Source: Tranquillimonas sp964472855 (GTDB lineage: Bacteria > Pseudomonadota > Alphaproteobacteria > Rhodobacterales > Rhodobacteraceae). From it: DNA of 7,174 bases. The notes beneath the pieces are model-generated. The model searched no databases and was not told the DNA's origin. It saw only the letters and a program-made list of their open reading frames with translations. Numbering within the stretch: the first letter of the stretch is position 1; the number at the start of each line of letters is the position of its first letter. Below, one piece after another: positions 1 to 5,158 of this stretch. Where the stretch lies: the NCBI GenBank assembly GCA_964472855.1, contig CAYYMJ010000097.1, forward strand, positions 1-7,174, read 5' to 3'. The position numbers and the translations under genes are program-made.

Positions 1-59
1 TGGCCAATCGTGCCAACATTCACATGCGGTTTCGTACGTTCAAACTTTGCCTTCGCCAT
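1..59 (-). CDS. tuf: Elongation factor Tu, N-terminal 19 codons (partial, runs off the window)
   Basis: EF-Tu is the GTPase that brings aminoacyl-tRNA to the ribosomal A site in the cytoplasm. Only the start is present: the minus strand reads MAKAKFERTKPHVNVGTIG and then the first two bases of a His codon. This is the EF-Tu N terminus leading into the G1 loop (normally GHVDHGKT), which lies beyond the window edge. The ATG at 59-57 is supported by a perfect AGGAGG at 70-65, five bases upstream. It follows fusA by 42 bases with no terminator between, so it is the fourth gene of the str operon. Alphaproteobacteria often carry two nearly identical tuf copies; which copy this is cannot be told here. 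Identification rests on 19 residues plus gene order, but both are very characteristic. Confidence 0.95.
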   Translation of the reverse strand, partial: MAKAKFERTKPHVNVGTIG

Positions 60-64
60 GATGG

Positions 65-70
65 CCTCCT
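65..70 (-). promoter_or_regulatory. Shine-Dalgarno of tuf
   Basis: The minus strand reads AGGAGG, a full match to the anti-Shine-Dalgarno core, with a 5-base gap to the ATG at 59-57. It is the strongest ribosome binding site in the window, which fits EF-Tu being among the most abundant proteins of the cell. The other str genes have shorter sites: AAGGA for rpsG, AGGA for fusA and a distant GGGGA for rpsL. Confidence 0.85.
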
Positions 71-101
71 GTCTTTGCGTGCGTTGGGGCGCGGGGGCCC
101 T

Positions 102-2219
102 TTACGCGTATTTCTTCTGGATTTCTTCGCTGATGTTCTGCGGCACCGGGTCGTAATGGTCGAACTGCATCGTGAACTGCGCGCGGCCCGAAGACATCGA
201 GCGCAGCGTGTTGATATAGCCGAACATGTTGGCAAGCGGCACGAAGCTGTTGATCGCGATGGCGTTGCCGCGCGATTCCTGGCCGGTCACCTGGCCACGG
301 CGCGACGTCAGATCGCCGATGACGTTGCCGGTATAGTCCTCGGGCGTCAGCACCTCGACCTTCATGATCGGTTCCAACAGTTTGGCCCCGGCCCGGCGCA
401 TGCCTTCGCGCATGCACATGCGCCCGGCGATTTCGAAGGCCAGAACCGACGAGTCGACGTCGTGGAACTTGCCGTCGATCAGCGCAACCTTGAAGTCGAT
501 GACCGGGAAGCCGGCCAGCGGACCCGAATCCATCACCGAGTTGATGCCCTTTTCGACACCGGGGATGTATTCCTTCGGCACCGATCCACCGACGACGCGC
601 GATTCAAAGCTGTAACCTTCGCCCGGCTTGGTCGGCGAGATGACCATCTTGACCTCGGCGAACTGGCCCGAACCACCCGACTGTTTCTTGTGGGTATAGG
701 TATGCTCGACCTCGTGGCCGATGGTCTCGCGATAGGCCACCTGCGGCGCACCGATATTGGCCTCGACCTTGAATTCGCGCTTGAGACGGTCAACCAGGAT
801 GTCGAGGTGCAACTCGCCCATGCCCTTCATGATCGTCTGGCCCGATTCCATGTCGGTTTCGACGCGGAAAGACGGATCTTCGGCGGCAAGCCGCTGCAGG
901 CCCTGAGACATCTTTTCCTGGTCGGCCTTGGTCTTGGGCTCGACCGCGATCTCGATAACCGGATCGGGGAAGGTCATGGTTTCCAGAACCACCGGCTGCT
1001 TGATATCGCACAAGGTGTCGCCGGTCGTGGTGTCCTTCAGGCCCGCCAGCGCGATGATGTCGCCGGCAAACGCCTCGCCGATCTCGTCGCGCTTGATCGA
1101 GTGCATCATCATCATGCGGCCGATGCGCTCTTTCTTGCCCTTGGTCGCGTTCAGGACGGTGTCGCCCTTGTTGATCGTGCCCGAGTAGACGCGCGTGAAG
1201 GTGAGCGAGCCGACGAACGGGTCGTTCATGATCTTGAAGGCAAGGCCCGAAAAAGCCATGTCGTCGTCGGCACGGCGCGCAATGTTGCGTTCCTCGGTTT
1301 CGTCACCGGGGGCAAAACCCACATAATCGACAACGTCCAGCGGGCTGGGCAGATAGTCGATGACCGCGTTCAGCAACGGCTGGACGCCCTTGTTCTTGAA
1401 GGCCGAACCGCCCAGAACCGGAACGAAGGCCATTTCCAGCGTGCCCTGGCGCAGCAGTTTGCGCAAGGTCGGCACGTCGGGTTCGTTGCCTTCGAGATAT
1501 TCCATCATCGCGTCGTCGTCCATTTCGACGGCGGCTTCGATCATCTTGTTACGCCATTCGTCGGCCATGTCCTGCAACTCGGCACGGATCGGGGCCTTGA
1601 TCCAGGTCGCGCCCAGATCCTCGCCCTGCCACAGCCATTCTTCCATGGTCACGAGGTCGATCAGACCTTCCAGCGCGGTTTCGGCGCCGATCGGGATGCC
1701 AACAGGCACGGCGCGGGCGCCGGTGCGGTCTTCGATCATGCGCACGCAGTTGAAGAAGTCAGCGCCGATCTTGTCCATCTTGTTGACAAAGACCATCCGC
1801 GGAACCTTGTAGCGGTCGGCCTGGCGCCAGACGGTTTCGGTCTGGGGTTCGACACCGGCGTTGGCGTCCAGCACACAGACGGCACCGTCGAGCACGGCCA
1901 GCGAACGCTCGACTTCGATGGTAAAGTCCACGTGGCCGGGGGTGTCGATGATGTTCAGGCGGTGCTTGGGCGTGTCGGCGGTTTCGCCGTCTTCGGTGCG
2001 TTCCCAGAAGGTGGTGGTCGCCGCCGAGGTGATCGTAATGCCACGCTCCTGCTCTTGCTCCATCCAGTCCATGGTCGCGGCGCCATCGTGCACTTCGCCG
2101 ATGTTATGTTCTTTACCGGTGTAATACAGGATCCGCTCCGAGCAGGTGGTCTTGCCTGCGTCGATATGGGCCATGATCCCGAAGTTACGATAAAGCTCGA
2201 GAGGGAATTCGCGTGCCAT
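102..2219 (-). CDS. fusA: Elongation factor G (translocase GTPase)
   Basis: EF-G uses GTP to move tRNA and mRNA through the ribosome after peptide bond formation, and with RRF recycles the ribosome. The 705-residue product has the usual family length (about 700). GTPase motifs: G1 AHIDAGKT at 17-24, the switch-I end with RGITIT at 59-64, G3 DTPGH at 92-96 and G4 NKMD at 146-149. Domain II starts around 320, domain III carries GMGELHLDIL at 466-475, and the domain IV tip that enters the decoding site has HDVDSS at 586-591. The start MAREFPLELYRNFGI is the usual one in this group, with AGGA at 2231-2228 eight bases upstream. The stop is TAA. It follows rpsG by 24 bases and precedes tuf by 42, so it is co-transcribed in the str operon. 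No truncation or missing key residue is seen. The codons TTA, CTA and TCA are absent throughout, as expected for a very highly expressed gene in a GC-rich genome. Confidence 0.99.
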   Translation of the reverse strand: MAREFPLELYRNFGIMAHIDAGKTTCSERILYYTGKEHNIGEVHDGAATMDWMEQEQERGITITSAATTTFWERTEDGETADTPKHRLNIIDTPGHVDFTIEVERSLAVLDGAVCVLDANAGVEPQTETVWRQADRYKVPRMVFVNKMDKIGADFFNCVRMIEDRTGARAVPVGIPIGAETALEGLIDLVTMEEWLWQGEDLGATWIKAPIRAELQDMADEWRNKMIEAAVEMDDDAMMEYLEGNEPDVPTLRKLLRQGTLEMAFVPVLGGSAFKNKGVQPLLNAVIDYLPSPLDVVDYVGFAPGDETEERNIARRADDDMAFSGLAFKIMNDPFVGSLTFTRVYSGTINKGDTVLNATKGKKERIGRMMMMHSIKRDEIGEAFAGDIIALAGLKDTTTGDTLCDIKQPVVLETMTFPDPVIEIAVEPKTKADQEKMSQGLQRLAAEDPSFRVETDMESGQTIMKGMGELHLDILVDRLKREFKVEANIGAPQVAYRETIGHEVEHTYTHKKQSGGSGQFAEVKMVISPTKPGEGYSFESRVVGGSVPKEYIPGVEKGINSVMDSGPLAGFPVIDFKVALIDGKFHDVDSSVLAFEIAGRMCMREGMRRAGAKLLEPIMKVEVLTPEDYTGNVIGDLTSRRGQVTGQESRGNAIAINSFVPLANMFGYINTLRSMSSGRAQFTMQFDHYDPVPQNISEEIQKKYA

Positions 2220-2243
2220 TGCTATGGTCCTAGAGCCTGGGGG

Positions 2244-2714
2244 TTACCAGCGGTAGTGGCTGAACGCTTTGTTCGCGTCGGCCATCTTGTGAGTGTCTTC
2301 GCGCTTTTTCACGGCCGAGCCGCGGCCGTTGACGGCATCGGCAAGTTCGCCGGCGAGACGCTCTTCCATGGTGTTTTCGTTGCGCTTGCGGCAAGCCTCG
2401 ATCAGCCAGCGGATGGCCAGCGCTTCGCGACGCTCGGGGCGCACCTCGACCGGCACCTGATAGGTGGCACCGCCCACGCGGCGCGAACGCACCTCGACCG
2501 ACGGCTTCACATTGTCCAGAGCCTCGTGAAACACCTCGACGGGCGCACGCTTGAGACGGCCTTCAACCCGGTCGAACGCATTGTAGACGATGCGCTCGGC
2601 GACCGACTTCTTGCCGTCGATCATCAGGTTGTTCATGAATTTGGTCAGGACCGTATCGCCAAATTTGGCGTCGGGCAGGATTTCGCGCTTTTCGGCGGCG
2701 TGACGGCGGGACAT
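2244..2714 (-). CDS. rpsG: 30S ribosomal protein S7
   Basis: S7 is a primary assembly protein that binds the 3' major domain of 16S rRNA and nucleates the head of the 30S subunit near the E and P sites. The 156-residue product is of standard length: MSRRHAAEKREILPD at the start, FMNNLMIDGKKS at about 26-37, the conserved RRVGGATYQVPVEV stretch near 78-91, and the C-terminal end FSHYRW. Start ATG 2714-2712 is preceded by AAGGA at 2726-2722, seven bases upstream and directly beside the rpsL stop codon, so translation of the two genes is probably coupled. In E. coli S7 represses its own operon by binding the roughly 100-nt rpsL-rpsG spacer; here that spacer is only 12 bases, so the same mechanism cannot operate in that form. 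TAA stop; 24 bases to fusA. Confidence 0.99.
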   Translation of the reverse strand: MSRRHAAEKREILPDAKFGDTVLTKFMNNLMIDGKKSVAERIVYNAFDRVEGRLKRAPVEVFHEALDNVKPSVEVRSRRVGGATYQVPVEVRPERREALAIRWLIEACRKRNENTMEERLAGELADAVNGRGSAVKKREDTHKMADANKAFSHYRW

Positions 2715-2726
2715 CGGCTGTTCCTT

Positions 2727-3098
2727 TTACTTCGGACGCTTGGCGCCGTATTTCGAACGGCGCTGTTTGCGATCTTTGACGCCCTGGGTGTCGAGGACAC
2801 CGCGCAGGATGTGATAACGGACACCGGGAAGGTCTTTCACCCGGCCGCCACGGATCAAGACCACCGAGTGCTCTTGCAGGTTGTGGCTTTCACCGGGGAT
2901 ATAGCTGATGACCTCGAAACCGTTGGTCAGGCGCACCTTTGCCACCTTCCGCATGGCCGAGTTCGGCTTTTTCGGCGTGGTCGTATAGACGCGCGTGCAG
3001 ACCCCACGCTTTTGCGGGCAGCTCTCGAGGTGCTGAGACTTCGAGCGTTTGACTTTGGGCTGCCGCGGCTTGCGGATCAGCTGCTGGATCGTTGGCAT
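2727..3098 (-). CDS. rpsL: 30S ribosomal protein S12
   Basis: S12 sits at the 30S decoding centre and controls translational accuracy. The 123-residue product has the standard start MPTIQQLIRKPR and end SKYGAKRPK. The decoding loop TTTPKKPNS (39-47) carries Lys43, and RGGRVKDLPG (83-92 region) carries Lys88 and Asp89. Both lysines, whose replacement gives streptomycin resistance in other bacteria, are unchanged, so the protein looks streptomycin-sensitive; Asp89 is the residue that RimO methylthiolates in E. coli. An in-frame ATG eight codons upstream (3122) would add MQNGDTSG, but the conserved family start is the inner ATG at 3098-3096. That start has only a weak GGGGA about ten bases upstream. 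It is the first gene of the str operon, behind a strong promoter and a leader of about 246 nt. Confidence 0.99.
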   Translation of the reverse strand: MPTIQQLIRKPRQPKVKRSKSQHLESCPQKRGVCTRVYTTTPKKPNSAMRKVAKVRLTNGFEVISYIPGESHNLQEHSVVLIRGGRVKDLPGVRYHILRGVLDTQGVKDRKQRRSKYGAKRPK

Positions 3099-3344
3099 TC
3101 CGGACGTATCCCCGTTTTGCAACTTTCAATTTCATCTCCCCGCGGCGGGCCACGGGGTGCATTCGTCGTGCCGGGTCGGGCCCCGGCGTCCATGGCGCGC
3201 CCTGCATTCGGCAAAGCGCAAAAACCGCATGGTTCCCGGTTCGGGGATCACGCGGTGGGCATACAGAGGATCGGGCACAGGGCCGGATCATGACCACTCA
3301 ATTCTGCAGGCCAGTCCACCCGGCTCTGAGCCCGGTGTCTGAGT
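3099..3344 (-). promoter_or_regulatory. Long structured 5' leader of the str operon
   Basis: From the inferred transcription start (3344) to the rpsL ATG is about 246 nt with no convincing gene. The transcript can form several hairpins: a 9-pair stem with one G-G mismatch close to the 5' end (3337-3317), a 5-pair AACCG/CGGTT stem followed by a T run (3241-3220), GCCGGG/CCCGGC with a 6-nt loop (3187-3170), and an 8-pair stem with a CCCG loop (3157-3138). The minus strand stays open in one frame from 3297 into rpsL, but the encoded peptide resembles nothing I recognise and this openness is common at such GC content. The length and structure suggest post-transcriptional control or mRNA stabilisation; that is inference. 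Confidence 0.55.
3138..3157 (-). repeat. Perfect 8-pair hairpin in the rpsL leader
   Basis: On the transcribed strand the arms are CCCCGTGG and CCGCGGGG around a CCCG tetraloop; all eight positions pair, one as G-U. It ends 39 bases upstream of the rpsL start codon, leaving a weakly structured A-rich stretch and the weak Shine-Dalgarno free. No T run follows, so it is not an intrinsic terminator. It may protect the mRNA or serve as a protein-binding site. Confidence 0.55.
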
Positions 3345-3379
3345 GCGCGCGTAATAGAAGGAGTCGCCAAAGGTGTCAA
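3344..3379 (-). promoter_or_regulatory. Sigma-70 type promoter of the str operon
   Basis: On the minus strand a perfect -35 box TTGACA (3379-3374) is followed after 17 bases by the -10 box TATTAC (3356-3351), five of six to consensus. The inferred start is the A at 3344, seven bases beyond the -10. The six bases between are all G or C (GCGCGC), the kind of discriminator found at growth-rate and ppGpp/DksA-controlled promoters. The -10 box ends in C rather than T; in Rhodobacter sphaeroides most housekeeping promoters lack this -7 T and rely on the activator CarD, so CarD dependence is a reasonable inference. The -35 box sits inside the palindrome GGTGTTGACACC (3383-3372). It starts 13 bases after the transporter stop codon and drives rpsL-rpsG-fusA-tuf. 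Confidence 0.88.
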
Positions 3380-3385
3380 CACCGC

Positions 3386-3409
3386 ATGCACCCTAGCGGA
3401 TGGGTGCAT
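3386..3409. repeat. 8-bp perfect inverted repeat just upstream of the str promoter
   Basis: The plus strand has ATGCACCC at 3386-3393 and GGGTGCAT at 3402-3409 with an 8-base spacer. The element overlaps the last codons and stop of the transporter gene and ends six bases from the -35 box. It could be the binding site of a dimeric regulator, or a stem-loop at the 3' end of the transporter mRNA; no T run follows on either strand, so it is not a standard intrinsic terminator. A further copy of the octamer lies in the leader at 3155-3162. Confidence 0.6.
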
Positions 3410-4289
3410 CCGGTCGGGGCGCGGTAAATCGCTGCTTGCGCTGGCGGGCAAGGGTGACCAGTCCGCTGGCGATCACCACCGCCGCGCCGGCCAGCGTCAG
3501 CGCATCGGGCCATTCGCCCCAGACCAGCAAACCGATGATCAGCGCCACCACCAGCGACGAATAGCGAAACGGCGCCACCGCGCCGATTTCTCCGGTGCGC
3601 ACGGCGGAAACGGTCAGGAAATGCGCCGCAACCACAAACACCGTGGACCCCGCCAGATAGACCAGCATGCCGGCATCGACCGGGGCCCAGTCGCGCCCCA
3701 GGGAGAAGGCGCCAAAGAACAGCATCTGCCCCAGCGCACCGGCAAAGGCGATCATGCTGGTCGGGACATCGCGCGACATCTTGCGCAGGATGATATCGCG
3801 CGCCGCCACAAGGAACACGGCGCCGACGACATACACCGAATAAACGGTAAACCCTTCGGCCCCGGGCCGGATCATCAGGACGACGCCGCCAAACCCGGCC
3901 GCGATGGCCAGCCAGCGGCGCGGACCCACCTTTTCGGCCAGAAACAGCGCGCTGGCCAGTGTCACCGCCAGCGGCAGCGCCTGCAACAGCGCCTGCGCAT
4001 TGGCAAATGGCATGTTGAACAGCGCGGTCAGGAACAGCCAGACCGCGCCAACCTCGGCCAGCGAGCGCAGCCCCAGCAGCCAGCGGTCGCGGGCCAGCGG
4101 CGGCAGCCGCAGCCGTGCGCCGCGCACCATCAGGAACAACAGCGCGCTGGTGCCCAGCCCACGCAGAAACACGGCCTGTTCCAGTGGCAGTGACCCGGAC
4201 ACGCCCTTCAGAAAGGCGTCGTTGATGGTAAAGGCCGCCATGGCGCCCACCATGAACAGGGCGCCACGGGCATTGTCGGACAGGTTCAT
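3393..4289 (-). CDS. DMT superfamily transporter, EamA family
   Basis: This is a 298-residue inner-membrane protein of the drug/metabolite transporter superfamily, whose members export or import small metabolites; the substrate here cannot be read from sequence. It has the family layout of two tandem EamA domains of about five helices each (roughly 9-140 and 152-282). Domain 1 ends with FLAEKVGPRRWLAIAAGFGG (116-135) then VVLMIRPG; domain 2 ends with LLVWGEWPDALTLAGAAVV (254-272). The C-terminal tail is short and basic. The frame is open upstream to a GTG at 4541, which would add 84 residues. I chose the ATG at 4289 because it begins MNLSDNARGALFMVGAMAAF, the normal family start, and has GGGTGG five bases upstream, whereas the longer version adds non-membrane sequence. 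The stop TAG lies inside an inverted repeat, 13 bases before the str promoter. Read-through into rpsL is possible because no T-tailed terminator is visible. Confidence 0.93.
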   Translation of the reverse strand: MNLSDNARGALFMVGAMAAFTINDAFLKGVSGSLPLEQAVFLRGLGTSALLFLMVRGARLRLPPLARDRWLLGLRSLAEVGAVWLFLTALFNMPFANAQALLQALPLAVTLASALFLAEKVGPRRWLAIAAGFGGVVLMIRPGAEGFTVYSVYVVGAVFLVAARDIILRKMSRDVPTSMIAFAGALGQMLFFGAFSLGRDWAPVDAGMLVYLAGSTVFVVAAHFLTVSAVRTGEIGAVAPFRYSSLVVALIIGLLVWGEWPDALTLAGAAVVIASGLVTLARQRKQRFTAPRPDAPIR

Positions 4290-4320
4290 GCGCGCCACCC
4301 TACACGGCACGCGCGGCGGT

Positions 4321-4349
4321 GGCGTCCGGCTTGCGACCCCCCGGACGCC
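4321..4349 (-). repeat. 9-bp perfect hairpin upstream of the transporter gene
   Basis: GGCGTCCGG (4321-4329) and CCGGACGCC (4341-4349) pair perfectly around an 11-base loop. It lies 31 bases before the transporter ATG and just outside the transporter Shine-Dalgarno (4301-4295). No T run follows in either direction. It could be a rho-independent-like pause, a 5' UTR structure of the transporter mRNA, or the 3' end of the unit that includes the SnoaL-like gene. Confidence 0.5.
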
Positions 4350-4373
4350 GCGTATCGCACATGCGCCGGCGGA

Positions 4374-4632
4374 AATCAGAGCGCGGACCGCGTCAGCCAG
4401 AGGCCAGGCAGTGCGCGCCAGCAAGGCACCGTGGCCGGCACCCGGCAGAGTCAGCCGGTCGCGGGTTTCACCGAAGAAGGTGACGCCGGCACCCATGGCC
4501 ACCAGCAGCGAGGTGTGGCGGGCATGGACGCCGCGCGGCACAGATTGGCGCGCCCGCTCATCTCATGGGCCGGGCAACCGGTGGCCCACAGCGTTTCGCG
4601 TTCAACGCCATTCAGGCTCAAACCGAAACCGG
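4374..4632 (-). pseudogene. Possible frame-broken coding remnant in the gap between two accessory genes
   Basis: The 343-base gap between the SnoaL-like gene and the transporter contains no intact gene I can support, but part of it reads like coding sequence. One frame just after the SnoaL stop gives TGFGLSLNGVERETLWATG and then CPAHEMSGRANLC; about 90 bases on, another frame gives HARHTSLLVAMGAGVTFFGE and then TRDRLTLPGAGHGALLAR and LADAVRALI, with G or C at most third positions. The second frame has a TGA just upstream (near 4560), so the two pieces are not one open frame without a shift. ATG-x-GG-like and GAGH segments weakly recall alpha/beta hydrolases, but the serine nucleophile motif is not present and I do not claim that family. 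It may be a decayed gene, a frameshift, or chance openness in GC-rich DNA. The rest of the gap (4290-4373) holds the 9-bp hairpin and the transporter ribosome binding site. Confidence 0.3.
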
Positions 4633-5028
4633 TCAGCCCGCGGCCTGGCGGGCGTAGTCGTCGGCATCGAACCAACCGCGCGACCTGCGCACGGTCAGGT
4701 CGGGTGCCAGGTTCCACTCTTCCCAGCCGCGGACGCGCAGCGGTTTGCCGCTGGCTGAATGGGTGCCGGTGAAGGTCCAGGCAAACAGGACATGGTTTCC
4801 CGCGGTGCAGCGCAGGTCGTCGCAGACAAGCGCCAGGTCCGGGACGTCGGCAAAAAATCCCGCCGCCATTTCTTCGACGCCGGCGCGCCCCTTCCACGGA
4901 TCGCCGCGATTGATGACGAGTTCACCGCCTTCGTTGTAATGCGCCGCAACGCGGGCCGCCTCGCCGCTGTTCCAGGCCGCCACATAGCTTTCGGCCAGTT
5001 CCTTGACCTTTTCAGGATCGATCGCCAT
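4633..5028 (-). CDS. SnoaL-like / NTF2-fold small protein
   Basis: A 131-residue soluble protein with no signal peptide or membrane segment. The layout matches the NTF2-like cone fold: an N-terminal helix with LAESYVAAWNSGEAARVAAH (11-30), an acidic NEGGELVINRGDPWKGR stretch (32-47), a helix EEMAAGFFADVPDL (52-65), then beta strands FAWTFTGTHSASGKPLRVRG (82-101) and the ending RGWFDADDYARQ (117-128), which is common in SnoaL-like and polyketide-cyclase-like proteins. Families of this fold include isomerases, cyclases, dehydratases and binding proteins, and no reaction can be assigned here. Start ATG 5028-5026 has GGAG at 5039-5036, seven bases upstream. It lies downstream of the rpoC terminator, so it needs its own promoter; none is clear in the 80 bases available. 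It does not look translationally coupled to the transporter 343 bases downstream. Confidence 0.85.
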   Translation of the reverse strand: MAIDPEKVKELAESYVAAWNSGEAARVAAHYNEGGELVINRGDPWKGRAGVEEMAAGFFADVPDLALVCDDLRCTAGNHVLFAWTFTGTHSASGKPLRVRGWEEWNLAPDLTVRRSRGWFDADDYARQAAG

Positions 5029-5069
5029 GAAAATTCTCCGGTTTCGAAATGCACCACGATCTTGCTAAC

Positions 5070-5103
5070 ACGCGCGGCCCCTCGTGTCCGGGAAACCGCG
5101 CGT
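5070..5103. repeat. 8-bp inverted repeat between the rpoC terminator and the SnoaL-like gene
   Basis: ACGCGCGG (5070-5077) and CCGCGCGT (5096-5103) form a perfect inverted repeat with an 18-base spacer in the 80-base gap ahead of the SnoaL-like start. It could be an operator or an extra stem beside the terminator. The arms are simple CG-rich sequence, so chance is a serious alternative. I found no convincing -35/-10 pair in this gap. Confidence 0.35.
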
Positions 5104-5109
5104 TGCAAC

Positions 5110-5139
5110 AAAAAAGGCCCCGCCAAAGCGGGGCCTTTT
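5110..5139 (-). terminator. Intrinsic terminator after rpoC
   Basis: On the minus strand GGCCCCGC and GCGGGGCC (5135-5128 and 5123-5116) form an 8-pair GC stem with a TTTG loop, extended by AAAA/TTTT pairs, and followed by a run of six T (5115-5110). It starts 19 bases after the rpoC stop codon. This is a strong Rho-independent terminator that separates the rpo unit from the genes downstream. On the plus strand the same stem is followed by four T, so it may also stop transcription weakly from the other side. Confidence 0.95.
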
Positions 5140-5158
5140 GCATTGGTTTCGGGCCGGT

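Noticed and set aside
2220..2243. A terminator or promoter between rpsG and fusA
   Set aside because: The 24 bases hold only the fusA Shine-Dalgarno (AGGA) and no T-tailed hairpin or -35/-10 pair; the genes are co-transcribed.
3099..3122. An eight-codon longer S12 starting at 3122
   Set aside because: The S12 family starts with MPTIQQLIRKPR; the extra residues are not part of the family and the upstream ATG lacks a ribosome binding site.
24..3293. A 1,089-residue plus-strand open frame covering the str operon
   Set aside because: It is the exact codon-on-codon complement of rpsL, rpsG and fusA, rich in His, Arg, Asp and Gly as expected from reversed GC-rich codons, and has no recognisable domain.
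2890..3297. A 135-residue minus-strand frame through the leader into rpsL, as a possible leader peptide gene
   Set aside because: It overlaps rpsL in another frame, has Arg/Pro-rich unrecognisable sequence and no Shine-Dalgarno; openness is explained by GC content.
3386..3409. The inverted repeat as an intrinsic terminator of the transporter gene
   Set aside because: No T run follows the stem on the minus strand, and the sequence directly after it is the str promoter.
4290..4541. An 84-residue N-terminal extension of the transporter from a GTG start
   Set aside because: The inner ATG at 4289 has a good Shine-Dalgarno and gives the standard family start; the extension is not hydrophobic, crosses a 9-bp hairpin and looks like an unrelated remnant.
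3904..4758. Plus-strand open frames (also 3621-4193 and 4431-4772) opposite the transporter and the gap
   Set aside because: Low-complexity Arg/Ser/Ala/Pro or Gln/Arg-rich translations typical of antisense shadows; no start signals or family resemblance.
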